Origin: Azonexaceae bacterium | GTDB taxonomy: Bacteria; Pseudomonadota; Gammaproteobacteria; Burkholderiales; Rhodocyclaceae | Assembly (NCBI GenBank): GCA_009469665.1 | Contig: SSTB01000056.1 | Location: 1 to 20,470 of the forward strand | Direction: 5' to 3' | DNA length: 20,470 bases | In this document: positions 7,192 through 14,958 of the stretch, one piece after another | How the letters are laid out: the number at the start of each line of letters is the position of its first letter | Numbering within the stretch: the stretch's first letter is position 1 | Translations under genes and position numbers: made by a program | Notes under the pieces: generated by a model | What the model was told of the DNA's origin: nothing | Seen by the model: only the letters and a program-made list of their open reading frames with translations | The model's database searches: none

Positions 7192-8387
7192 CGTTCCGTG
7201 ACGGCGAGACTGGCCAGACGCCGTTCGGCCCGGCTGCGGTCGAAGGCGGCGGGCCGGCGTTCGGCGGCTTCCAGCGCCAGGCGGTAGTGCTGGGCCGCGA
7301 GGCGCGGCTGGCGGAGCTGGTCCAGGCTCACGGCCAGGTTGAAAAGATAGTCCGGGTTGTCTCCATCGGCGGCCACGGCGTTGAAGTAGGCGGCCTGGGC
7401 CTCCCCCCAGCGGGCCTGGCGGGCCAGGAGATTGCCCAGGGCGAAGTTGAGGGGCGCCGATTCCGGCTGGGAGGCCAGGGCGGACTTGAGGCGGCTTTCG
7501 GCCCCGGCGGGATCCACCGCCGCCACGGTGGCGAGGGCCGCGGCCTGGGCGGCGGCATCCTTGGGATCGGCTTCCAGGGCGCGCTGGTGATAGGCTTCGG
7601 CGTCCCCGCTCCGACCTTCGCGCTGGGCGATGGCGGCCAGTCCCAGGAGGGCGTCCAGGTTGCGGGGGTCCCGGTTTAGAGCCCGCTCGTACTCCTGGCG
7701 CGCAGCGTCCAGGGCGCGTCCCCGCAGATGATCGTAGGCCCGCTGCACGCCCGGGTCGGGCTCGGGTCGGGTCTTTTGCAGGCGAATGGCCGTGGTGGGG
7801 GAGGCGGGTGGGGAGGCTTCCTCCAGGGGCATCGTGCGTGCGGCGGGTACCGGGCCGCTCTCCCGCGGTGGCGGTCCGGCGGTCAGGGCGGCAGGGGGCA
7901 AGGGGGGGGTCGCCGGCGGAGGGCTCTCGGCCTGTGCGACGGCGATCGGGGGTGGTGCCGGGGACGGCGTCGGCGCGGGACGGGGTGGCGCGGCGGGACG
8001 GGCGAGCCCAGGGCTACCGAGTTGCCGGATTTCCCACCAAATGTAGCCACCGATGCCGACGGCAATGCAGGCCAGCAGACCCAGGGCGATCAGCAGGGGC
8101 CGGTTGCCCGGCAGCGGGGGCTTGACGGCGAAGGCGTTGCGAATCGCCTCACGGCGGGCGTCGTCGCTGGCGGCAGGCACGGGGGCAGGCGCCGCGGGGG
8201 CGGCCTCGGCGTCTTCCAGCAGGAAATCAGGGGGGGGCGAAGGGCGGGCTGGGGGAAGATCGCGCGGCGCCTCGGCCACGGGCTCCAGGGTCAGATCGGG
8301 TTGGGGGCGGACCGTCCCGGTCAGGCGGCGGGCCGCGTCCTGCTTGCTTTCTTCCGCCCGTTTGAGGGCGTCCATCAGGAGGCTCAT
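7188..8387 (-). CDS. MshN-like membrane-anchored TPR protein
   Basis: A 399-residue bitopic protein. I place the start at ATG 8387 (MSLLMDALKRAEESKQ), a conserved beginning in this family. An in-frame ATG at 8408 would add seven residues and overlap the secretin stop. The cytoplasmic N-terminus is followed by a Pro/Ala-rich stretch, a transmembrane helix at about 98-118 (LLIALGLLACIAVGIGGYIWW), a long Pro-rich linker, and four to five tetratricopeptide repeats from about 210 to the C-terminus (AAIAQREGRSGDAEAYHQRALEADPKD; LGNLLARQARWGEAQAAYFNAVAADGDN). Its periplasmic TPRs probably assist secretin multimerisation or docking, as PilF-type pilotins and MshN are proposed to do. Two runs of eight C bases occur in the Pro-coding linkers. 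The gene begins 4 nt after the secretin stop. Confidence 0.85.
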   Translation of the reverse strand: MSLLMDALKRAEESKQDAARRLTGTVRPQPDLTLEPVAEAPRDLPPARPSPPPDFLLEDAEAAPAAPAPVPAASDDARREAIRNAFAVKPPLPGNRPLLIALGLLACIAVGIGGYIWWEIRQLGSPGLARPAAPPRPAPTPSPAPPPIAVAQAESPPPATPPLPPAALTAGPPPRESGPVPAARTMPLEEASPPASPTTAIRLQKTRPEPDPGVQRAYDHLRGRALDAARQEYERALNRDPRNLDALLGLAAIAQREGRSGDAEAYHQRALEADPKDAAAQAAALATVAAVDPAGAESRLKSALASQPESAPLNFALGNLLARQARWGEAQAAYFNAVAADGDNPDYLFNLAVSLDQLRQPRLAAQHYRLALEAAERRPAAFDRSRAERRLASLAVTER

Positions 8388-8391
8388 GGCG

Positions 8392-10182
8392 TCACCGCCC
8401 CGGGCCAACCTGGAGGGGGCGGGCTTCGGCCGGTTGGGGGAAGAAATTCCCGTCCGGCAGATAGTCCTTCAAACCGGCGTAGTCCCCGGCCAGACTGGCG
8501 TCGCGGATGACGATGGGGCGCAGGAAGATGACCAGTTCCGACTTGGTGGCGGCATTGTTGCGATTGGTGAAGGCTTCGCCCAGCAGGGGCACCTGGCCCA
8601 GGACGGGAACCCGGTTGTTCCTGTAGTCGATGCGGTCGTCCATGAGGCCGCCCAGGACGGCGATTTCGCCGCTGGCGATACGCATGACCGACTCGATCTC
8701 CCGCGTGCGGATCTGGGGCACCCGATTGCTGACCGTAGTGAGATTGGGGTTGGGATCGATGACGAAGTCGGAAATGCTGGTCACCGTGGGACGGATATTG
8801 AGGATCACGTCCCGGTTTTCTCCGATCTGCGGCGTGACGGCCATGACCAGGCCGACCGAAACCGTCTGCGGCGTCGTGGTGTAGGCGATGATGGGATTGG
8901 CGTTGAGATTGCCCGCCGTGACGTCGGCCTTGACGTTGAAATACACCACGTTGTCGACCACGGTGAGCATGGCCGTCTGGTTGTTCATGACCGAAAGCCT
9001 CGGGCTGGAGAGCACCTTGGTGGTGCCGAAGGTTTCCAGGAGGCGGATGCCCGAAGTGACCGAATCGCCGGTGTAGGTCAGGTTGTTCACGGCGTTGGTG
9101 GCGCGCAGGGTGTTCATGGCCAGGGCGAAGCGGCCCCCGCGCAGGAGGCCGGACCAGTCGATGCCCTGTTCGTAGCCATCGGCCAGCTTCACTTCGACGA
9201 TGGTGGCCTCGATCATCACCTGCCGGCGGGCGGAATGGATCACCCGGTCGATGAATTCCTGGATGCGTTCGTGCTGGCGCTGGGTGGCGCGCACGGTAAC
9301 CACGCCGGTTTCGGCATGCACGATGACCGAAGCCGCTTCCCGCACCGTGCTGCGGCGGACGATCACCGTTCCGGCGCCTTGGGCTGCGCTGGTGGGCGTC
9401 GGGTTGATGCCCAGGGCGCTGGCCACCGCCTGCGCCGCCCGGGATCCCGTGCCCTGGGGCAGGGCGGCCGCGCCAGTGGCGGTCTGGGAGACGTTCTGCT
9501 CGGTCACCGTCTCGCTGGAGCCTTCCGGGAGGACCTTGTCGGTCTCGTGCAGGATATCCTTGATGTTCTTTTCCAACTGCTCCCAGAAGCGGTTGCGCGA
9601 AGTATTCTCGATGCGGGTGGCGGACACGTTGCCGCTGCCGCCTCCCGCGGCGGCGCCCGTGCCGCCGACGGCATTGCCGCTGAGGGTGGCGATCTGGGTG
9701 TTGGCGGAGACCGTTCCCGTGACGCTGCGCGCCAGATTGACGTAATCGACCTTGTAATGCCGCAGGAAAGGTGAATCCGGCATCACGGCCAGATTGGGGC
9801 CGTCGAGTTCGAAACGCATATCCACTTGCTTGGCGATGCGATTGAGGAGTTGGGGCAGGGTCTGGTCGATAGCGTTCAGGGTGACGCTGCCGCTGATGCC
9901 CGGGTGGATGTCGACGTTGAGGCGGGCGTCCCGGGCCAGGGCGAAGAGCAGATCCTTCACGGCCACGTTGTTGACCACCACGCTGTAGGTTTCCGCCTTG
10001 GGCAGGGCGCGGGGTTTGGGCAGCGCCAGGGTTTGCTCGACCGGCGCGGGAATGTCGGCGGCGGGACCAGCAGTGGCGGTCGCCGTGTTCAGGTGTCCCT
10101 TGGTCGGTTCGCGCGGGGTCGGCGCGGCGCAGGCGGCCAGGAGCAGGGCGGCGGCGATCGCGGCGGGGCGTCCCATGTTCAT
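8392..10182 (-). CDS. mshL: MshL-like outer-membrane secretin (lipoprotein)
   Basis: A 596-residue secretin. The N-terminus MNMGRPAAIAAALLLAACAAP is a lipoprotein signal with lipobox LAAC and lipid-carrying Cys18. A short STN-like domain follows at about 60-135 (VKDLLFALARDARLNVDIHPGISGSVTL), then a block with FRAVDYVNLAR-type N-domain features (LRHYKVDYVNLARSVTG) and a Gly/Ser/Thr-rich insertion. An N1-type domain comes next (TGVVTVRATQRQHERIQEFIDRV), then the conserved secretin core from about 375 ending VPVLGQVPLLGEAFTNRN and SELVIFLRPIVIRD. It forms the gated outer-membrane pore for the pilus fibre. An AGGGAG Shine-Dalgarno sequence lies 10 nt before the first ATG. A 97-bp gap separates it from the upstream ATPase gene, the only sizeable gap in the operon. 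Confidence 0.93.
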   Translation of the reverse strand: MNMGRPAAIAAALLLAACAAPTPREPTKGHLNTATATAGPAADIPAPVEQTLALPKPRALPKAETYSVVVNNVAVKDLLFALARDARLNVDIHPGISGSVTLNAIDQTLPQLLNRIAKQVDMRFELDGPNLAVMPDSPFLRHYKVDYVNLARSVTGTVSANTQIATLSGNAVGGTGAAAGGGSGNVSATRIENTSRNRFWEQLEKNIKDILHETDKVLPEGSSETVTEQNVSQTATGAAALPQGTGSRAAQAVASALGINPTPTSAAQGAGTVIVRRSTVREAASVIVHAETGVVTVRATQRQHERIQEFIDRVIHSARRQVMIEATIVEVKLADGYEQGIDWSGLLRGGRFALAMNTLRATNAVNNLTYTGDSVTSGIRLLETFGTTKVLSSPRLSVMNNQTAMLTVVDNVVYFNVKADVTAGNLNANPIIAYTTTPQTVSVGLVMAVTPQIGENRDVILNIRPTVTSISDFVIDPNPNLTTVSNRVPQIRTREIESVMRIASGEIAVLGGLMDDRIDYRNNRVPVLGQVPLLGEAFTNRNNAATKSELVIFLRPIVIRDASLAGDYAGLKDYLPDGNFFPQPAEARPLQVGPGR

Positions 10183-10279
10183 CCGGCGTGTTCTCCCTGT
10201 GCTTGCCCCGGCAGCAGAACGCCGGGGCTATCCCAACGGCGAATAGTAACCCAATGCACCGGGCGCGGAAGGGGGGCGC
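10183..10279 (-). promoter_or_regulatory. Intergenic gap with a stem-loop before the secretin gene
   Basis: This 97-bp stretch holds a perfect 7-bp stem (CCCCGGC at 10206-10212, GCCGGGG at 10221-10227) with an 8-nt loop, 24 nt upstream of the secretin ATG. No T-run follows on the minus strand, so it is not a standard terminator. It could be a processing or translation-control element that sets secretin level apart from the ATPase. A weak -10-like TACTAT occurs upstream of the hairpin without a convincing -35. No sigma-54 type GG...GC promoter was seen. Confidence 0.3.
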
Positions 10280-11827
10280 TCATTGCAGCCTCGAAACCTG
10301 CCGCGGGTAGGGTTCCAGGCGGCGCAGGCCCTCGGGCAGGGCGGCGATGGCTTCCATCGCCGCCGCGCGGGTGGCGAACTCGCCGAAGATGACCCCCAGG
10401 CGATCTCGGCCCGAACGGTCGGAGCGGTAGGCGCGAATCTGCTCGGCGTCGAGACCTTCGGCATGGCGGCGCAAAAAATTCTCGATCAGGCCCGGGTTGC
10501 CGGCGTCGGCCGCGTAAAGCTGAATGAAATAGTGGCGGGCGTTGGCGCCGGCGGACCAGGTGTCGAAGCGCTCCAGGCTGCGGCGGGTGAGGGGGCCAAA
10601 GGCCGCCGCGGTCGCTCCGCTCGGCGCGGCGATGCCTGTAGGGGTCGCAGCCGCCGTCGGCGCCGGGCCCGCGGGGCGAGACGGTGCGGGAATGGCGGCG
10701 AGGGCGGTGGCTGGCCCTGCGCTTGGGTCTGGTTTGGGCGAGGTTCGGGCGGCAGCCGCTTCGCTCCCCGGCGGCGCTGCGACGGCGGGCTCCCCCGGCG
10801 CAGTGGCGCCTTCCCGGGGGGTGGCAGCGGCAGGTTCGGGCGCCCCGGGGGCGGCGGTGCCGGGGGCCGGGGCGCTATTCCCGGGAGCGGCGTTGGCGGC
10901 GGGCGTCGCCGGGCCCGGAGCGCGGCTGCCCAGGGTGTAGGCCACGAACAGGAGCGCCACGGCAACCCCTGCCGCGGCGGCTGCCGGGATGAGGCGTCGT
11001 CGTGGCTCCCCCAGGGAAGTGAAGCGGGCGTCGCGGATGGCCGTCTGGGCCTCGGCCAGGTCCACCCGGTGGCCCCCCGCCGAGTAGGCGGCGAGCAGGG
11101 CCTTGTCCGCCAGGATGTTGATGCGCCGCGAGAGGCCCTGGGAATTGCGGGCGATGGCGGCGACGGCCTTTTCCGTGAACGGGCTGGGGCCACGGTAGCC
11201 GGCGGTGCGCATGCGGAATTCGAGATAGGCTGAAACCTCGGTGGCTTGCAGGGGCGCCAGGATGAAGTGCTGGGTGACGCGCTCGCGCAATTGCCGCATG
11301 TCGTTCTGGGCCAGTCGGGCGTCTATTTCCGGCTGGGCGAACAGGGCGATCTGCAACAGCTTGCTGCTTTTCGATTCGAGGTTGGACAGGAGCCGCACTT
11401 CTTCCAGGGATTCGGCGGGCATGGCATGGGCTTCGTCGATGAGCAGCACCACACGCCGTCCCAGGGCGTAGCGCTCGACCAGGGCATTCTGCAAGGCCCG
11501 GGTGAGGGAATGGGTGCTGCGGCCGTCGGCGGGAAGGCCCAGTTCGTCGGCGATGGCGCCGACGATTTCCTGGCGGGAGAGGGAGGGGTTGGCCAGGTAG
11601 ATGGTGTCGACCTCGGGGGGGAGCTTTTCCAGCAGCATGCGGCAGAGCATGGTCTTGCCGCTGCCCACCTCGCCCGTGACCTTGACGATGCCTTCGTCCT
11701 GGGTGATGGCGTAGATCAGCGCTTCCAGGGTGGGGCCGCGGTTGGCGCCGGTAAAGAAGAAATCGGTGTGCGGCGTGATGCGGAAGGGCGGTTCGGCAAG
11801 GCCGAAATGATCGAGGTAGAGGCTCAC
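10280..11827 (-). CDS. mshM: MshM/ExeA-like AAA+ ATPase with C-terminal SPOR domain
   Basis: A 515-residue protein starting at GTG 11827 in a GTGA overlap with the response-regulator stop. The frame is open further upstream but there it is a shadow. The start MSLYLDHFGLAEPPFRITPH is the hallmark of the ExeA/GspA/MshM family. Walker A GEVGSGKT is at 52-59 and Walker B VVLLIDEAH at about 126-134, with QHFILAPL and GLSRRINILADKALLAAY as conserved downstream blocks. A transmembrane helix at about 282-299 leads into a ~130-residue Ala/Pro/Gly linker and a C-terminal SPOR-like domain (about 430-515, beginning RHYFIQLYA). SPOR domains bind denuded peptidoglycan glycan strands. Aeromonas ExeA carries a different peptidoglycan-binding domain at this place and helps insert the secretin through the wall, so an analogous role is likely here. 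Confidence 0.88.
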   Translation of the reverse strand: MSLYLDHFGLAEPPFRITPHTDFFFTGANRGPTLEALIYAITQDEGIVKVTGEVGSGKTMLCRMLLEKLPPEVDTIYLANPSLSRQEIVGAIADELGLPADGRSTHSLTRALQNALVERYALGRRVVLLIDEAHAMPAESLEEVRLLSNLESKSSKLLQIALFAQPEIDARLAQNDMRQLRERVTQHFILAPLQATEVSAYLEFRMRTAGYRGPSPFTEKAVAAIARNSQGLSRRINILADKALLAAYSAGGHRVDLAEAQTAIRDARFTSLGEPRRRLIPAAAAAGVAVALLFVAYTLGSRAPGPATPAANAAPGNSAPAPGTAAPGAPEPAAATPREGATAPGEPAVAAPPGSEAAAARTSPKPDPSAGPATALAAIPAPSRPAGPAPTAAATPTGIAAPSGATAAAFGPLTRRSLERFDTWSAGANARHYFIQLYAADAGNPGLIENFLRRHAEGLDAEQIRAYRSDRSGRDRLGVIFGEFATRAAAMEAIAALPEGLRRLEPYPRQVSRLQ

Positions 11828-13284
11828 TGGCGCCCCCCGCCGGCCATTCGGTTGTACAGGGTGGTGCGGTTGATGCCCAGGCGGCGGGCGGCCTGGCTGA
11901 CATTGCCGTTGGACAACTGCAGGGCCGCCTCGATGTAGCCCTTCTCCCACAGGGCGAGGGTGGCGTCGAGATCCATGCGGCCCTTGTCGATCAGGTGCCG
12001 GGTGGCGGAGCGCACTGCGGTGTCGAGGTCGGTGGCGGCCAGGGAGGGGGCGCTGGCGGGAGACTCGTCGCCCTCGTCGAATTCGGCGTGCAACTCAGCG
12101 GCGCCGACCACCCGCCCGGGGTACTTGGCGGTCAGGCGGATGACGATATTGCGGAGCTCCCGCACATTGCCGGGGAAGACGTAGGCCACCCAGAGCGCTT
12201 CCGCGCCGGCGTCGAGGGAAAAGGGGCGCGCGCCGGTCTGCTCGGCGTAGATCTGGCGGAAATGGTCGAGCAGCAGCAGGCGGTCGTCACCCATGTCGCG
12301 CAGGGGTGGCACGCTGATGGTGAAGACTGAGAGCCGGTGAAAGAGGTCGGCCCTGAATCGGCCCGCCTTCACTTCCTTGCGCAGGTCGCGATTGGTGGCG
12401 GCGACGATGCGCGCCCTGGAGCGGCGGGTCTGGGTTTCACCGACGCGCTGGTACTCGCCATTTTCAAGGACGCGCAGCAGCTTGGGCTGGAGGTCTAGAG
12501 GCAATTCGCCGATTTCGTCCAGGAAGAGGGTTCCCTCGCCAGCATCCTCGAAATAACCTGATTTGGCGGCGCCGGCTCCGGTGAAGGCGCCCTTGGCGTA
12601 GCCGAACAGGGTCGGTTCCACCAGGCTGGGCGATATGGCGGCGCAGTTGAGGGCCAGGAAGGGCCGGTCGCGTCGGCGGGTGCGATGATGAAGGCAGCAG
12701 GTGGCGACCACATCCTTGCCGCTGCCCGACTCGCCTTCGACCAGGACCGGAAAGCTGTAATCCCCATACTGGCCGATCTGCAGCAGGAGGCGCTGGATGG
12801 GCAGGCTGGAGCCGATCAGGCGGCATCGCTCCTCGGGTGCACGGGCCGCTTCGGTGCCTCCCGTGAATCTCAAGGCTTGTCGCAGCAGGCGCAGGAGGTC
12901 GCCGGGGTCACAGGGTTTCCCGACGAAGTCGATGGCGCCCAGCGTGCGGGCGTGGCGGGCGTTCTCCTCCCCGTTCTGGCCCGAAAGAACGACGATTTTC
13001 ATGGCCGGCGCAAAAGCCAGGAGGTCTCCGATCAGGGCGAAACCCTCGTCCGGCCGATGGGGAAGGGGCGGCAGACCCAAATCGACGATGGCTGCTCCGG
13101 GCACAGCCTTCAATTGACGCAGGATCTGCAAGCAGTGGGGCCGTGAATGACTGGTGAGTACCTCGAAATCCCGCGCCAGGGCGAAGCCCAGCGAATCGCT
13201 GATGAGCGGGTCGTCGTCGACGAGAAGCAGCAGGGGTTTCGCGGGATGGGACGGGCTCAAGGGGCGAACCAGGAAATATTTCAC
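11824..13284 (-). CDS. Sigma-54-dependent response regulator (receiver-AAA+-Fis)
   Basis: A 486-residue NtrC-family regulator if GTG 13284 is the start. The frame is open further upstream into the mla promoter region. The receiver domain has an acidic pair in LLLVDDDP (residues 23-24), phospho-acceptor Asp68 (AIVDLGLP), Ser101 and Lys123 (GKPCDP), so it should be phosphorylatable. The AAA+ domain has Walker A GESGSGKD (184-191), the sigma-54 contact loop GAFTGA (232-237) and Walker B TLFLDEIGELP. A Fis-type helix-turn-helix ends the protein (NVSQAARRLGINRTTLYNRM). It overlaps the ATPase gene by 4 nt, so it heads the pilus operon. No histidine kinase is present here. A near-perfect TATAAT only 3 nt before the GTG could make the transcript leaderless or push the start to TTG 13260. 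Confidence 0.9.
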   Translation of the reverse strand: MKYFLVRPLSPSHPAKPLLLLVDDDPLISDSLGFALARDFEVLTSHSRPHCLQILRQLKAVPGAAIVDLGLPPLPHRPDEGFALIGDLLAFAPAMKIVVLSGQNGEENARHARTLGAIDFVGKPCDPGDLLRLLRQALRFTGGTEAARAPEERCRLIGSSLPIQRLLLQIGQYGDYSFPVLVEGESGSGKDVVATCCLHHRTRRRDRPFLALNCAAISPSLVEPTLFGYAKGAFTGAGAAKSGYFEDAGEGTLFLDEIGELPLDLQPKLLRVLENGEYQRVGETQTRRSRARIVAATNRDLRKEVKAGRFRADLFHRLSVFTISVPPLRDMGDDRLLLLDHFRQIYAEQTGARPFSLDAGAEALWVAYVFPGNVRELRNIVIRLTAKYPGRVVGAAELHAEFDEGDESPASAPSLAATDLDTAVRSATRHLIDKGRMDLDATLALWEKGYIEAALQLSNGNVSQAARRLGINRTTLYNRMAGGGRQ

Positions 13285-13287
13285 GGA

Positions 13288-13293
13288 ATTATA
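13288..13293 (-). promoter_or_regulatory. -10 element (TATAAT) ahead of the response-regulator/pilus operon
   Basis: A consensus TATAAT lies on the minus strand, but the -35 at 17 nt (ATTTCC, 13316-13311) is poor. Transcription would begin near 13281, at or just inside the proposed GTG start codon. This implies either a leaderless mRNA or a slightly later start codon. The weak -35 suggests an activator or low basal activity. Confidence 0.45.
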
Positions 13294-13326
13294 GCCCCGG
13301 CATCGGCGGGGGAAATCGCTCCCGTC

Positions 13327-13335
13327 TGCTAGAAT
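13327..13335 (+). promoter_or_regulatory. Extended -10 promoter of the mla operon
   Basis: TGCTAGAAT is a good extended -10 (TG, one base, TAGAAT) 27 nt upstream of the mlaF start codon. No -35 hexamer is seen at 16-18 nt, as is common for extended -10 promoters. It diverges from the pilus-operon -10 about 37 bp away. Transcription would begin near 13342. Confidence 0.5.
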
Positions 13336-13348
13336 TGGCCCCTTTTTC

Positions 13349-13353
13349 AAGGA
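13349..13353 (+). promoter_or_regulatory. Shine-Dalgarno AAGGA that fixes the TTG start of mlaF
   Basis: AAGGA lies 8 nt before TTG 13362, an ideal spacing. An in-frame TTG at 13335 has no ribosome binding site and lies inside the -10 region, so 13362 is the better start. The resulting product is 269 residues, the usual MlaF length. Confidence 0.7.
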
Positions 13354-13361
13354 CTCCCATC

Positions 13362-14171
13362 TTGCCCGACGATATCCTGGTCGATATCGAAGATCTGCAC
13401 TTCACCTATGATGGCCGGCCTGTGTTGCGGGGGATCGACATGAAGATTCCCCGGGGCAAGGTGGTGGCCATCATGGGCGGTTCGGGCTGTGGCAAAACGA
13501 CACTGCTGCGCTGTATCGGCGGCCAGCTCAAGGCCAGCCGCGGCGAAATCCGTCTCGGCGCAGACCGTATTTCCGGCATGGGGCAGCGGGAACTCTATCG
13601 AGCGCGGCGCAAGATGGGGATGCTGTTTCAGTTCGGTGCCCTGTTCACCGACATGACCGTGTTCGACAACGTGGCTTTCCCACTGCGCGAGCACACTGAC
13701 CTTCCGGAAGCCATGGTCCGCGACATGGTGCTCATGAAGCTGGAGGCGGTCGGTCTGCGCGGCGCCCGCGACCTGATGCCGGCCGAGCTCTCCGGCGGCA
13801 TGGCGCGGCGGGTGGCTCTGGCCCGGGCCGTGGCCCTCGACCCGGCCCTCATCATGTACGACGAGCCCTTCACCGGGCTGGATCCCATCGCCCTGGGGGT
13901 GATCGGGCAATTGATCCGCCGCCTGAACGATGCCCTGGGGGCCACGTCGATCATGGTGACCCACGACGTGCAGGAATCTCTGCTCATCGTCGACTACATC
14001 TATTTCGTTTCCGAGGGGCGCATTGTCGCCCAGGGTACACCGGACGAAATCCGCGCTTCCCGCGACCCCTTCGTGCATCAGTTCGTCCATGCCGAGGTCG
14101 ATGGGCCGGTGCGCTTCGACTACCCGGCTACCGACTTGCGTAGTGATTTCCTGGGAGGCGGGCGTGGCTGA
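13362..14171 (+). CDS. mlaF: MlaF, ATPase of the Mla phospholipid ABC transporter
   Basis: A 269-residue ABC ATPase with a rare TTG start supported by AAGGA 8 nt upstream. Walker A GGSGCGKTT is at 39-47. The Q-loop region LFQFGALFTDMTVFDNVAFPLREH is diagnostic of MlaF, the signature is LSGGMARRVALARAVALDP, Walker B IMYDEPFTGLDP and the H-loop VTHDVQE. It sits on the cytoplasmic face bound to MlaE and MlaB and energises phospholipid transfer between the inner membrane and periplasmic MlaC. Length equals that of the E. coli protein. It is the first gene of a complete mlaFEDACB operon, and its 3' end overlaps mlaE by 8 nt. Confidence 0.96.
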   Translation: MPDDILVDIEDLHFTYDGRPVLRGIDMKIPRGKVVAIMGGSGCGKTTLLRCIGGQLKASRGEIRLGADRISGMGQRELYRARRKMGMLFQFGALFTDMTVFDNVAFPLREHTDLPEAMVRDMVLMKLEAVGLRGARDLMPAELSGGMARRVALARAVALDPALIMYDEPFTGLDPIALGVIGQLIRRLNDALGATSIMVTHDVQESLLIVDYIYFVSEGRIVAQGTPDEIRASRDPFVHQFVHAEVDGPVRFDYPATDLRSDFLGGGRG

Positions 14172-14958
14172 CAGGGGCAGTCCCCTGCACCGCCTCGGGC
14201 ACGGCGCCATCGAGCTGGTGTGGCGCCTCGGATTCGCGAGCCGGTTCTTTGTGGCCATTCTGCTGGCGTCCGGGACGGCCTTCCGCCGCTTGCACCTTAC
14301 CCTGCGCGAGGTCTTTTTCAGTGGTGTGCTCTCGCTGCTCATCATCGTCGTTTCTGGCCTCTTCGTCGGGATGGTTCTGGGTCTGCAAGGCTACGAAACC
14401 CTGCAGCGCTTCGGCTCTACCGAAGCCCTGGGGGTTCTGGTGGCCCTCTCCCTCACCCGGGAACTGGGACCGGTGGTGGCAGCGCTCCTCTTCGCTTCCC
14501 GCGCCGGATCCTCGGTGACGGCGGAAATCGGCTTGATGAAGGCGACCGAGCAGTTGAAGGCCATGGACATGATGGCGGTCAATCCGATCGCCCGGGTGGT
14601 AGCGCCCCGGTTCTGGGGCGGGGTCATCGCCATGCCCCTGCTGGCAGCCCTTTTCTCCGCCATGGGAGTTTTGGGGGGCTGGCTGATCGGCGTGGTCTTC
14701 ATCGGTGTCGACGATGGCGCCTATTGGTCGCAGATGCAGGCGGCGGTCGATTTTCGCTTCGACATCTGGAATGGCGTCGTCAAGAGCGTGGTCTTCGGGG
14801 CTGCGGTTTCCCTCATCGCCGTTTTCGAAGGCTATGACTCGGTGCCCACCGCGGAAGGGGTTTCCCGTGCCATCACTCGCACCGTGGTGACATCGGCCCT
14901 GGCCATCCTGGCCCTCGATTTCGTCCTGACATCCTTCATGTTCCGGGGAGCTTCATGA
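14164..14958 (+). CDS. mlaE: MlaE, permease of the Mla phospholipid transporter
   Basis: A 264-residue inner-membrane permease starting at GTG 14164, with GGGAGG 5 nt upstream. The frame also runs back into mlaF, but that part is a shadow. Family motifs include FVGMVLGLQGYETLQRFG, LSLTRELGPVVAALLFASRAGSSVTAEIGLMKATEQLKAMDMMAVNPIARVVAPRFWGG and VKSVVFGAAVSLIAVFEGYDS. Five or six hydrophobic segments are visible. MlaE dimerises and holds the MlaD hexamer on its periplasmic side. The stop overlaps the mlaD start (ATGA). Confidence 0.96.
   Translation: MADRGSPLHRLGHGAIELVWRLGFASRFFVAILLASGTAFRRLHLTLREVFFSGVLSLLIIVVSGLFVGMVLGLQGYETLQRFGSTEALGVLVALSLTRELGPVVAALLFASRAGSSVTAEIGLMKATEQLKAMDMMAVNPIARVVAPRFWGGVIAMPLLAALFSAMGVLGGWLIGVVFIGVDDGAYWSQMQAAVDFRFDIWNGVVKSVVFGAAVSLIAVFEGYDSVPTAEGVSRAITRTVVTSALAILALDFVLTSFMFRGAS

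Noticed and set aside
5935..7287. 450-residue plus-strand open frame opposite mshE
   Set aside because: It is antisense to a gene with all catalytic motifs intact, has Gly/Val/Asp/His-rich composition typical of reverse frames in GC-rich DNA, and shows no domain.
8053..9774. 573-residue plus-strand open frame opposite the secretin and TPR genes
   Set aside because: Antisense shadow with low-complexity Gly/Asp/His composition. The minus-strand secretin has clear lipobox and secretin motifs.
10206..10227. Hairpin before the secretin as a rho-independent terminator
   Set aside because: The stem is perfect but no T-run follows on the minus strand, and the operon clearly continues. Kept only as a possible processing or control element.
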